Below, one piece after another: positions 8,499 to 16,178 of a stretch of 62,658 nt of DNA; position 1 is the stretch's first letter; each line of letters opens with the position of its first letter. This stretch comes from Poseidonibacter ostreae. GTDB taxonomy: Bacteria; Campylobacterota; Campylobacteria; Campylobacterales; Arcobacteraceae. The notes beneath the pieces were generated by a model, which searched no databases, was not told where the DNA came from, and was given only the letters and a program-made list of their open reading frames with translations. The stretch lies in assembly GCF_009208075.1 (NCBI RefSeq), contig NZ_WFKJ01000013.1, forward strand, positions 1 through 62,658. The letters run 5' to 3'. The position numbers and the translations under genes were made by a program.

Positions 8499-9089
8499 AT
8501 GAACAAATATATTGTAATAGTAGCTGTTGGATTATTAGCTTTTATCTCTACAAATTTTAGCAAAGAGATTGTAGTACCAAAAAATAAAAATATCGATTAT
8601 ACAAATACTAAAAAAGCTTATTTTGCAGGTGGTTGTTTTTGGGGTGTGGAATACTTACTTGAAAAGCAAAAAGGTGTAAAAGATGTAATTAGTGGATATA
8701 TGGGTGGAACTGTAGAAAACCCTAACTATTATGGCGTAATAAAAGGTGATACAGGTCATGTTGAAACTGTAGAAGTTATTTATAATCCTGAAGAAATATC
8801 ATATGAAAGTTTAACAAAACTATTTTTTGAAATTCATGACCCAACTCAAAAGGATGGGCAAGGACCAGATATTGGTAGTCAATACTTATCTGTAATCTTT
8901 TATGGAAATGAAGAAGAGAAAAAAACAAGTGAAAAACTAATAGATATTCTTAGAATTAAAGGTTACGATGTGGCGACTACACTTAAACCTCATAGTCCTT
9001 TTTATGCAGCTGAAGGGTATCATCAAAACTATTACTTAAGAACAGGCAAAACTCCATACTGCCACGTTTATAAAAAAATCTTTGACTAG
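8499..9089 (+). CDS. msrA: Peptide methionine-S-sulfoxide reductase MsrA, probably exported
   Basis: 196 residues. The catalytic motif AGGCFWGVEYLLEK lies near residue 44, followed by GYMGGTVENPNY, GHVETVEV and the EIHDPTQKDGQGPDIGSQY block, all typical of MsrA. The enzyme reduces methionine-S-sulfoxide in proteins. The first 20 residues (MNKYIVIVAVGLLAFIST) form a hydrophobic signal or anchor, so it should act in the periplasm. The ATG at 8499 has an AAAGGA ribosome site. A 10-bp hairpin overlaps the stop codon. Confidence 0.93.
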   Translation: MNKYIVIVAVGLLAFISTNFSKEIVVPKNKNIDYTNTKKAYFAGGCFWGVEYLLEKQKGVKDVISGYMGGTVENPNYYGVIKGDTGHVETVEVIYNPEEISYESLTKLFFEIHDPTQKDGQGPDIGSQYLSVIFYGNEEEKKTSEKLIDILRIKGYDVATTLKPHSPFYAAEGYHQNYYLRTGKTPYCHVYKKIFD

Positions 9090-9102
9090 ATTTAGTCAAA
9101 GA
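9079..9102. terminator. Hairpin overlapping the msrA stop codon
   Basis: Perfect 10-bp stem TCTTTGACTA (9079-9088) and TAGTCAAAGA (9093-9102) with loop GATT. On the plus strand only TTT follows. On the minus strand a run of seven T follows, so the structure would terminate best in that direction. It probably ends the msrA transcript and blocks antisense reading. Confidence 0.55.
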
Positions 9103-9131
9103 TTTAAACAACACTTCTATATACTTCGCAA

Positions 9132-10271
9132 ATGAATAATATTAAAAAACTTACAATCTTTACACTTTTACTTCTTGCAATGACTACTAGTATGTCAAAC
9201 GTAGCAATAGTAACAGCTTTACCTCATCTAAAAGATCATTTTACAAATGTATCAAATATTGAATTTTACTCACGGCTTATGCTTACACTTCCTTCTTTTG
9301 TTATTGCTTTACTTGCTCCTATTTTAGGACACATTATATTTAAATATGGAAAAAAGAAATCAGTTATTATCGCACTTATAGTTTTTTCTATTTCAGGAAG
9401 TGCTGGTTTATATTTACAAACACTTGAAATGCTTCTTTTCTCACGAGCTATTTTTGGTATTGCAGTTGCTACACTTATGATTGTATCAACTTCACTTATT
9501 GGGGATTATTTTAAGCTTGAGCATAGACATAAGTTTATGGGATATCAAAGTGCTTTTATGGCTTTAGGTGGAGTTGTATTTGTAGTTGGTGGAGGAGTTT
9601 TATCTGATATTAACTGGCGTTACTCTTTTAGTATTTATTTAATTGGTTTTATTCTTCTTCCTTTTGTAATAACTCAAATTAAAGAAGTGATTGTAACAGA
9701 AGATAGTAGTGAGGAAATAGAAGTAGATTCTAATATGTACTTTATTTATTTTCTTGCATTTTTTTATATGATAATCTTTTTTATTCTTCCAACTCAAATA
9801 CCTTTTTTACTTATTGAGAAATTTAAAGCTAGTGGAAGTTTTGCAGGTACGATTATAGCAATTGCCTTTGCTTTTAATGCGCTTGGTGCTATAACATTTT
9901 CAAAGATTAAAAATAGATATTCTTATTCCACTATATACTTAATTGGACTTTTTATAATAGCTATTGGCTTTGCAGGAGTTGGACTAATAAAAGAAACATA
10001 TCTATTTTTTATAACTAGTCCACTTTTAGGTTTTGGTGGTGGTATTATGATGACAAATATAACTGCTTGGATGTTAAGTAAGACTAGTATTAAAAAAAGA
10101 GTTAAAACATCAGGGTATTTTACTTCAGCTATTTTCTTAGGTCAGTTTAGTTCACCTATAGTATTTCATCCTCTTGTTTCTTTTTTAGGAGTTCAAAGCT
10201 TCTTCTTTACTATAGGTATTTCTTTATTCGTTATTATAGTTTTTTCATTGCTTTATATAAAAATAAAATAG
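9132..10271 (+). CDS. Major facilitator superfamily transporter
   Basis: 379 residues with about twelve hydrophobic helices and no other domain. The first helix is followed by NVAIVTALPHLKDHF, and the loop after helix 2 has GHIIFKYGKKKSV, a form of the MFS motif A. RAIFGIAVATLMIVSTSLIGDYF fits helix 4 of drug-efflux type carriers. The substrate is unknown; a small-molecule efflux pump is the likeliest role. It starts 42 bp after msrA on the same strand, and its stop codon lies inside a bidirectional terminator shared with the convergent DsrE gene. Confidence 0.82.
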   Translation: MNNIKKLTIFTLLLLAMTTSMSNVAIVTALPHLKDHFTNVSNIEFYSRLMLTLPSFVIALLAPILGHIIFKYGKKKSVIIALIVFSISGSAGLYLQTLEMLLFSRAIFGIAVATLMIVSTSLIGDYFKLEHRHKFMGYQSAFMALGGVVFVVGGGVLSDINWRYSFSIYLIGFILLPFVITQIKEVIVTEDSSEEIEVDSNMYFIYFLAFFYMIIFFILPTQIPFLLIEKFKASGSFAGTIIAIAFAFNALGAITFSKIKNRYSYSTIYLIGLFIIAIGFAGVGLIKETYLFFITSPLLGFGGGIMMTNITAWMLSKTSIKKRVKTSGYFTSAIFLGQFSSPIVFHPLVSFLGVQSFFFTIGISLFVIIVFSLLYIKIK

Positions 10272-10293
10272 AAGTATCTTCTTCTATTTTATA
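10264..10293. terminator. Bidirectional terminator between convergent MFS and DsrE genes
   Basis: Perfect 12-bp stem ATAAAATAGAAG (10264-10275) and CTTCTATTTTAT (10282-10293) with a six-base loop. It includes the stop codons of both converging genes. The A/T-rich lower stem supplies a short T run in each direction. Confidence 0.7.
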
Positions 10294-10630
10294 CACTTAT
10301 AATACTATTACCCTCTTTTACCCATGAACTTAAAAGCTCACCTGTAAAATAAAGTTGTAAATCACAAGATTCCATAGCATCAACAACATCTAGATTTTGT
10401 GCACACTTTTTACATGCAATTACTTCTACACCATCTTTTACCATCTGTCTTATTTTTTCTTGCAGTTCTTCATCTTCACTAATTAGCTTTTGAGATGCAC
10501 CCCAAATAAGAATAGTTACATTTTCCATCCATCCTAATAGTTTTGCATTATGTGCATATAGACATATCATGTTCATTGCAGTTTCTTTATTATCACTTGT
10601 CCATAAAATCTTAGCTGTATTATTTTCCAT
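10289..10630 (-). CDS. DsrE-family cytoplasmic protein
   Basis: 113 residues, no signal peptide. The fold pattern AKILWTSDNKETAMNM, then NVTILIWGAS, then IACKKCAQNL is that of small DsrE/DsrF-like proteins. Some members relay sulfur through a conserved cysteine; here a CKKC pair is a candidate. Others have no known role. It starts 21 bp after the CLC channel gene on the same strand and could be cotranscribed with it. A second, exported DsrE-like protein occurs at 42046-42480. Confidence 0.75.
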   Translation of the reverse strand: MENNTAKILWTSDNKETAMNMICLYAHNAKLLGWMENVTILIWGASQKLISEDEELQEKIRQMVKDGVEVIACKKCAQNLDVVDAMESCDLQLYFTGELLSSWVKEGNSIISV

Positions 10631-10651
10631 TAGAATTTCCTTTTAGATTTA

Positions 10652-12067
10652 TTATACATTAGAATCCTCTTCTTTTTCTTTATCTTTATGAACTCTTCTA
10701 TGGGCTATTTTATTTTTAGATCTAAGTCTTTGTTTTAAATCTTTAAACTTTTGTTTATCTTGTTCTCTTACATTTATAGATGAGTGATCTATATCTTCTC
10801 CCATACTAATATCTAGCATTTCACTTTTTTTCATATTTAATATTTGTGATGGGAAAACACTTCTATGTCCTGTTATTAAAAAGGTAATTACAACAGATAC
10901 AGCAGCATAAGGAGCAATCTCTAAACCAAATAACTCTACAGCCATAATAATAGCTGCAATTGGTGCATTTGTTGCACCTGCTAGTAAACTAACAAATCCA
11001 ATCGCAGAAAAGAAAGCTATATGATCTCCCATTAAAGTACCAAATAAATTACCACTAGTAGCCCCCACAAAAAATAGAGGTGTTAAAACTCCTCCACTTC
11101 CACCAGCTCCTAAAGTAACAGAAGTAAATATAGTTTTTAAAAGAAATGCATACCAAGGAATATCTGAGGAAAGACTTTGATCTGAAAAGAAACTATCATT
11201 AACCATATCTAATCCTAAACCAAAATAAGCATCTCCAAAAATAAAAGATAAAGCAACTAAAAAAGCTCCTCCTAAAAAAGCTTTTAAATAAACATTCATC
11301 TTTATTGACTTAATTGATAATTCTGATCTTTTTAAAAAGGTGATAAAAAAGTCTGCAATAATTCCAAAAAATATTCCAGCAAGTACTACTTGTCCAATAA
11401 GAGTGATATCTAAAGGAATAGCTTGTGAAAATCTCATATCAAAATATGTATAGTTTAAACCTAAAAACTGGGCAGTTGTAAAAGCTGCAAATCCAGCTAT
11501 AAAAGATGGAAGTAAAACATCATACATAATAATTCCAACAATTAAAACCTCAACTCCAAAGATAGCACCTGAAATTGGTGTTCCAAATACAGCAGCAAAA
11601 CCTGCTGAAATCCCACAAATCACTATCTTTTTTCTATGCTCTTTTGAAAATCTAAATAAATCTGCAATAAAAGATGCAGCTCCAGCACCTATTTGTGCAG
11701 CTGGACCTTCTTTTCCTACAGATCCACCTGCAAAAATAGTAATTACTGTAGCTATTAATTTTACAGGCATTACCAAAATATCAATTTTTCCATGTTTTTT
11801 ATGAATTGCTTCAATTACTTTTTCAGTACCATGACCCTTTGCATTTGGTGCAAAGGTTTTAGTAAGCCAAACTGTAAATACCAAGGCAAAAGGAAGTAAA
11901 TAATAATATTTAAAGCCAAGTAAGTCTCTTGAGTCTTCTGCATACTCTAGAATATTTACAAAAAAGGTTACTATAGCACCTATTGTTATTCCTATAACTG
12001 TTGATATTATAAGCCATTTACTAACTGAAAAGAAGATTATTGATTGTTCGAGAAAGTGTTTTTTCAT
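10652..12067 (-). CDS. CLC-family chloride channel or H+/Cl- antiporter
   Basis: 471 residues with ten or more membrane helices. The ion-path motifs are present: GGSVGKEGPAAQIGA near residue 115 (the GKEGP filter with its gating glutamate) and GAGGSGGVLTPLFFVG near residue 322. The last 50 residues are a charged cytoplasmic tail (KKSEMLDIS through RRVHKDKEKEEDS) without CBS domains. Family members move chloride or fluoride; the gating glutamate favours an antiporter, but this cannot be settled here. ATG at 12067. Confidence 0.93.
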   Translation of the reverse strand: MKKHFLEQSIIFFSVSKWLIISTVIGITIGAIVTFFVNILEYAEDSRDLLGFKYYYLLPFALVFTVWLTKTFAPNAKGHGTEKVIEAIHKKHGKIDILVMPVKLIATVITIFAGGSVGKEGPAAQIGAGAASFIADLFRFSKEHRKKIVICGISAGFAAVFGTPISGAIFGVEVLIVGIIMYDVLLPSFIAGFAAFTTAQFLGLNYTYFDMRFSQAIPLDITLIGQVVLAGIFFGIIADFFITFLKRSELSIKSIKMNVYLKAFLGGAFLVALSFIFGDAYFGLGLDMVNDSFFSDQSLSSDIPWYAFLLKTIFTSVTLGAGGSGGVLTPLFFVGATSGNLFGTLMGDHIAFFSAIGFVSLLAGATNAPIAAIIMAVELFGLEIAPYAAVSVVITFLITGHRSVFPSQILNMKKSEMLDISMGEDIDHSSINVREQDKQKFKDLKQRLRSKNKIAHRRVHKDKEKEEDSNV

Positions 12068-12226
12068 GAATTTACTTTTAAAGTTTTAGATTAATTATTA
12101 TAGTATATAAGAACTTAAGTTTTAAGAAAAGTATGAATAAATAATAAACAGTCTTAAAGTTTAAATGGAGTGTAAGTTTCATAAGATATAATTATAAAAA
12201 TAAACTTTATATAATAAGGAAAACTT

Positions 12227-12424
12227 ATGAATTTTTTTGAAAAAATGAGAGCTTTTTGTAGACCATTTAGAATTGTATTAGGTATTGTATTAATTGCTGT
12301 TGGATTCTTTACTAGTAATCCATGGTTTTATTTAGGTGTTATTCCTTTAATTGCAGGAATTGCTAATTTCTGTCCAGCTTGTATTATTTCAAAACAGTGT
12401 GACTTAGATAAAAAAGAAGATTAA
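12227..12424 (+). CDS. Small DUF2892 (YgaP-like) inner-membrane protein
   Basis: 65 residues with two hydrophobic helices (FRIVLGIVLIAVGFF and FYLGVIPLIAGIANF) and a cysteine-containing tail CPACIISKQC. This matches the membrane half of YgaP and stand-alone DUF2892 proteins common in sulfur-handling bacteria. The role is unknown. The ATG has an AAGGAAAA ribosome site. It is monocistronic, followed by a possible minus-strand RNA gene. Confidence 0.75.
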   Translation: MNFFEKMRAFCRPFRIVLGIVLIAVGFFTSNPWFYLGVIPLIAGIANFCPACIISKQCDLDKKED

Positions 12425-12434
12425 TTCTTCTTTT

Positions 12435-12494
12435 TTAAAAAAAATAAGTTTTAGCCATATCTGCTAGTATATACAATACTAACAAGGCTAAAAC
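12435..12494 (-). terminator. Terminator-like nested hairpin with T8 tract (possible small RNA end)
   Basis: On the minus strand the outer arms GTTTTAGCC and GGCTAAAAC (12486-12494 and 12448-12456) are perfect. Inner arms TAGTAT and ATACTA (12476-12481, 12465-12470) also pair. The structure is followed by TTA and eight T (12437-12444). With the upstream -10-like box near 12530 this would define an RNA of roughly 95 nt, between two plus-strand genes. Confidence 0.5.
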
Positions 12495-12512
12495 AATCTT
12501 ACTTGTATCCAT
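12435..12512 (-). CDS. Possible 25-residue membrane microprotein
   Basis: A minus-strand frame from ATG at 12512 to TAA at 12435 encodes MDTSKIVLALLVLYILADMA plus KTYFF. It has a single hydrophobic helix and a lysine/tyrosine/phenylalanine tail. An AAAGAG element lies about seven bases before the ATG, and a TATAAT-like box (GATATAATTG) about 20 bp further upstream. The frame is very short and overlaps a terminator-like hairpin, so a noncoding RNA is an equal alternative. Confidence 0.35.
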   Translation of the reverse strand: MDTSKIVLALLVLYILADMAKTYFF

Positions 12513-12611
12513 ATTAACTCTTTTATTACAATTATATCATTTAAAGCAAAATATTTATTCAATCATTAAGTATATTTTCATATAATCAAGACTTTAATTA
12601 AAAGGAATAAA

Positions 12612-12908
12612 ATGTTAAAAACAGCATTTGGAAGATTTAGACTTATTTCAATAATAGAAGGTCTTTCATATTTATTATTAGTTTTTGTAGCAATGCCTAT
12701 AAAATATTTAGGAGATAACCCTTATCCTGTAAAAATCGTAGGAATGGGTCATGGTGTATTATTTATACTGTTTTGTATGGCTTTATTTCATGTAATGAGT
12801 AAATGCAAATGGGATAAAGGTCTTGGCTTTCAATTATTTGTATATTCATTAATTCCATTTGGTTTTATTATTATTGAAAATGCAATAAAAAAACAGAATA
12901 AAGACTAA
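12612..12908 (+). CDS. DUF3817 small integral membrane protein
   Basis: 98 residues with three hydrophobic helices. FRLISIIEGLSYLLLVFVAMPIK near residue 10, VGMGHGVLFILFCMAL and a short basic end are the recognisable DUF3817 (YdzA-like) pattern. Function is unknown. It lies 2 bp before the next membrane-protein gene, so the two are probably cotranscribed. The ATG has an AAAAGGAAT ribosome site. Confidence 0.8.
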   Translation: MLKTAFGRFRLISIIEGLSYLLLVFVAMPIKYLGDNPYPVKIVGMGHGVLFILFCMALFHVMSKCKWDKGLGFQLFVYSLIPFGFIIIENAIKKQNKD

Positions 12909-12910
12909 AT

Positions 12911-13384
12911 ATGTTATTTGAACCCGGTTTTTTAGGAACATCTGCACCATTTTATATGGATTTTATAACGATTTTTTTCACAGTTTTTCCTTTATTAATG
13001 GGGTTTAGTGTATTTTTAGCAATAAAAAGAAAATATAAACATCATTTTATCTCTCAAGCAGTTCTTTTAGCTGTAACTTCAATCATAATTATAATCTTTG
13101 AAATTGGTCTTAGAATTTCTGGGGGATTTACTGAGTATGCAAAGGGAAGTGATATTTCATATAACTTTATGCTTGTTTTTCTAACTATTCATATAGTTAT
13201 TGCTGTTATATCTTTAATGGCTTGGATTTATTTATTCTTCTCTTCTTTTAAAGCTTACAAAGCAAACAACATAAATACTATTATAAACTCAAATCATAAA
13301 CAAATTGGAGAATTAGTATTCTTTGGACTATCTATTAGCTCACTAATGGGAGTATGTATTTACCTATTTTTATTTTTATTCTAA
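12911..13384 (+). CDS. DUF420-like integral membrane protein
   Basis: 157 residues with four hydrophobic helices. The sequence FTVFPLLMGFSVFLAIKRKYKHH, then FEIGLRISGGF and LTIHIVIAVISLMAWIYLF, resembles DUF420 (YozB) proteins, some of which are linked to cytochrome oxidase assembly. Histidines at the helix ends (KYKHHF, IHIVIA) could bind metal or heme, but this is speculative. It follows the DUF3817 gene by 2 bp. Confidence 0.65.
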   Translation: MLFEPGFLGTSAPFYMDFITIFFTVFPLLMGFSVFLAIKRKYKHHFISQAVLLAVTSIIIIIFEIGLRISGGFTEYAKGSDISYNFMLVFLTIHIVIAVISLMAWIYLFFSSFKAYKANNINTIINSNHKQIGELVFFGLSISSLMGVCIYLFLFLF

Positions 13385-13461
13385 ATAAAAACTTGATTCT
13401 TTACAATTTTTAAATCTATATTTTTTGATATTATAAATCATAATAAAAGATAGGTTTAAAA

Positions 13462-14298
13462 ATGAATTCAAAAAAAGTAGTTTTAATAAGCGGTGCTAGT
13501 GCTGGAATGGGACGAGAAACTGCTATTTTTTTAGAAAAGAATGGTTTTATTGTTTATGCAGGATCAAGAACTCCTGAGAAACTAAATGATATCAAGAATA
13601 CAAACTTAATCCCAATAAACCTAGATATAACAAAACAATCAAATATTAAAACAGCAATAGAGCAAATAAAAAAAGAACATACAAGTGTTGATATTTTAAT
13701 AAATAACGCTGGATATGGTTTGGTATCAACTATTGAAGATTTTAATGAAGATGAAATGTTTAATCAATTTAATATAAATGTATTTGGACTTCTTAGATTA
13801 ACAAAAGAAATTATACCTCTTATGAGAAAACAAAATAGTGGTATTATTATAAATATTTCCTCTTTTCTAGGAAAGATTGGTCTTCCACTACTAACTTTAT
13901 ACAACTCAAGTAAATATGCAGTTGAAGGAGTTACTGATTCATTAAGATATGAATTAGCTCCTTTTAATATAAGAGTTCACTCAATCATGCCAGGCTTTTT
14001 TAATACACAATTTGCAAAAGAAAACTTAGTAACAAATCTGAATACTTTTGATGAACACTCACCTTATAAAAAAATGGTATCAAATTTAGCACCTATGATA
14101 GTTGAACAAATAAACAAAGGAAATGACCCAAAAGAAGTAGCTTTAATGATCTTAGAAATTATAGAAAATAAAAACTTTAAAGCAAGGGCTACTATTGGAG
14201 AAAAGGCAAAGAAGTTTTTACCTATGAAAAAAGAGTTAAGTGATGAAGACTTTGAAAGACGGGTTAAAGAGTATTACCAAATAGATAACTTAGGTTAA
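13462..14298 (+). CDS. Short-chain dehydrogenase/reductase, paralogue 1
   Basis: 278 residues. A classical SDR: cofactor motif SGASAGMGRETAIFL (TGxxxGxG type) near residue 9, NNAGYG near residue 82, catalytic serine in INISSFLGK near residue 134, and YNSSKYAVEG (YxxxK) near residue 150. The substrate is not known; close relatives reduce ketones or aldehydes. The gene lies 2 bp before an AraC-type regulator, and a paralogue follows at 15324-16139. Much of the two proteins aligns by eye, including the C-terminal KKELSDEDFE block. Confidence 0.88.
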   Translation: MNSKKVVLISGASAGMGRETAIFLEKNGFIVYAGSRTPEKLNDIKNTNLIPINLDITKQSNIKTAIEQIKKEHTSVDILINNAGYGLVSTIEDFNEDEMFNQFNINVFGLLRLTKEIIPLMRKQNSGIIINISSFLGKIGLPLLTLYNSSKYAVEGVTDSLRYELAPFNIRVHSIMPGFFNTQFAKENLVTNLNTFDEHSPYKKMVSNLAPMIVEQINKGNDPKEVALMILEIIENKNFKARATIGEKAKKFLPMKKELSDEDFERRVKEYYQIDNLG

Positions 14299-14300
14299 GC

Positions 14301-15221
14301 ATGGATAGTTTCTTTTTTAATCTAACAGATACAAAATACAAAACTACAAAACTTTTTGAAAAAAAAACAGAGTATATTACAAGAGTAGATATATCTAACT
14401 CTATTGTATTTTTTGATATAAACTTGACTAATAATAAAGATATGAAGTTTCCTGTAAAAAACCTTGATAGAATGCTTGTAATCTCTGTAATTCAAGATGG
14501 AGAATTTTCAATTCATGATAATGTTAAAAATAAAGATTTTTCTTCTAAAAAAGATGATATAAATATTTATTGTTCTTCAAAACAAAATTTTATTCTTAAT
14601 ATAAAAGAATCAAAAGAATCAAAAATATTTATTCTATTTATTGCAGACTTTTTTTTAAAAAGATATTTAAGTTTTAGTAAAACAGAACCTATTGATTTTT
14701 TATATGAGAAAATACAAGAAGATATATCTTTAGAGCAAATAAATTCACAACCTCTTGATGCTTTTAGTCTTTATATTATTGATAAAATCATAAATTCAAA
14801 ACAATATCCTAATATGAATAGTATAAGATATGAACATAATATAATAGAGTTTATTATTCATAGATTTACTCTTCTTGATATGTCTGATGAGAATATAAAT
14901 GAAGAAGAACTTCAAATTGCAAAAAGGGCAAAAGAACATCTTCTTAAAAATTTTGTCCAAGCTCCTACTATAAATATACTAGCTCATCTTTGTGCTACAA
15001 ATGAATCTAAACTAAAAAAGATATTTAAAAAAGTTTATAAGATGACTATTTATAACTATATTCAAAAACTACGCTTAGAAAAAGCAAACTTACTTTTAAA
15101 AGATAGAGTTCTTAATATTGGTGAAATAGCAAGAGATGTTGGATATAAACATCAAGGTCACTTTTCAAAACTGTTCTTTGAAACTTATGGTATATATCCA
15201 AAAGATTTATTAAAAAATTAA
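14301..15221 (+). CDS. AraC-family transcriptional regulator
   Basis: 306 residues. The last 100 carry the two helix-turn-helix motifs of AraC/XylS proteins: INILAHLCATNESKLKKIFK and IGEIARDVGYKHQGHFSKLF, ending FFETYGIYPKDLL. The first 200 residues form an effector domain without clear similarity. It is placed between two paralogous SDR genes, and a pair of direct repeats lies just downstream before the second SDR, so the second SDR operon is its likely target. Confidence 0.88.
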   Translation: MDSFFFNLTDTKYKTTKLFEKKTEYITRVDISNSIVFFDINLTNNKDMKFPVKNLDRMLVISVIQDGEFSIHDNVKNKDFSSKKDDINIYCSSKQNFILNIKESKESKIFILFIADFFLKRYLSFSKTEPIDFLYEKIQEDISLEQINSQPLDAFSLYIIDKIINSKQYPNMNSIRYEHNIIEFIIHRFTLLDMSDENINEEELQIAKRAKEHLLKNFVQAPTINILAHLCATNESKLKKIFKKVYKMTIYNYIQKLRLEKANLLLKDRVLNIGEIARDVGYKHQGHFSKLFFETYGIYPKDLLKN

Positions 15222-15229
15222 AAAAATCT

Positions 15230-15264
15230 TTTATTGCTAAAATTTATTTCCTTTATTGCTAAAA
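15230..15264 (+). promoter_or_regulatory. Tandem direct repeats, probable AraC-type binding site
   Basis: The 13-bp sequence TTTATTGCTAAAA occurs exactly twice, at 15230-15242 and 15252-15264, with a 22-bp period (two helical turns). It sits between the AraC gene and the second SDR, upstream of an AT-rich promoter region (TTGATATACTTATAAA). The spacing and arrangement match the half-sites bound by AraC-family activators. Confidence 0.6.
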
Positions 15265-15323
15265 GCTTCTTGAAAACCTAGGAGATGGATTGATATACTT
15301 ATAAAAAATTTGAAGGAAATATC

Positions 15324-16139
15324 ATGTCTAAAGTAGTTTTAATAACAGGTGCAACATCAGGAATGGGTGAATTAACAGCAAAGAACCTTGCACGTGAAGG
15401 TTATATTGTATATGCAGGAACTAGAGATATAGAAAATACTACATCAAATATAGAAAATATTAACAATATCTATTTAGATGTAACAAAAACACAATCAATA
15501 AAAGATGCAGTTTCTATTATCATTCAAAATGAAGGGAAAATTGATGTTCTTGTGAATAATGCTGGATATGGATTATTAGCAACACTTGAAGAAGGAACAG
15601 ATGAAGAAATCTTTAATCAATTTGATGTAAATGTTTTTGGACTTATTAAAACTACTAGAGAAGTTCTACCTTTTATGAGAAAAGCAAAAAGTGGTGTTAT
15701 TATAAATATTAGCTCATTTTTAGGAAAAATGGGATTGCCATTACTTTCTCATTATAATGCTTCAAAATACGCTGTTGAAGGAATAGTGGATTCATTAAGA
15801 TTTGAAGTAGCACCTTTTAATATCAGAGTTCACTCTATTCAATCTGGTTTATTTGGTACTAACTTTGTAAAAAAAGGTTTAGTAGCAAATGCTCAAACAA
15901 CTAGTGAAGATTCACCTTATAAAGACTTAGTTGCACATTTTGTACCAATTGTTGCAAAAGCTATAAATGAAGGTCCAAGTCCAGAGCCTATTTCAAATGC
16001 TGTTCAAAATATAATTGAAGATGAGAATTCAGATATTGCAATTGCTGTTGGAGGTGAAGCCCAAACTTTTGTTCCAATGAGAAAAGAACTAAGTGATGAA
16101 GATTTTGAAAACAAAGTTAAACAGACATTTGGACTATAA
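15324..16139 (+). CDS. Short-chain dehydrogenase/reductase, paralogue 2
   Basis: 271 residues. The same classical SDR pattern as paralogue 1: TGATSGMGELTAKNL near residue 8, NNAGYG near residue 77, ISSFLGKMG, and YNASKYAVEG with the catalytic Tyr and Lys. The strong match to 13462-14298 implies a tandem duplication around the regulator. A ribosome site GAAGGAAATATC precedes the ATG. The cytochrome genes follow 39 bp downstream and may be in the same transcript. Confidence 0.88.
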   Translation: MSKVVLITGATSGMGELTAKNLAREGYIVYAGTRDIENTTSNIENINNIYLDVTKTQSIKDAVSIIIQNEGKIDVLVNNAGYGLLATLEEGTDEEIFNQFDVNVFGLIKTTREVLPFMRKAKSGVIINISSFLGKMGLPLLSHYNASKYAVEGIVDSLRFEVAPFNIRVHSIQSGLFGTNFVKKGLVANAQTTSEDSPYKDLVAHFVPIVAKAINEGPSPEPISNAVQNIIEDENSDIAIAVGGEAQTFVPMRKELSDEDFENKVKQTFGL

Positions 16140-16178
16140 AAGACAAAAAATTAAAGATAAAAGAGAGTTAAAATAAAA

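Noticed and set aside
15301-16139. CRISPR or tandem-repeat array near 15230-15264
   Set aside because: Only two copies of a 13-mer; better explained as an AraC site.
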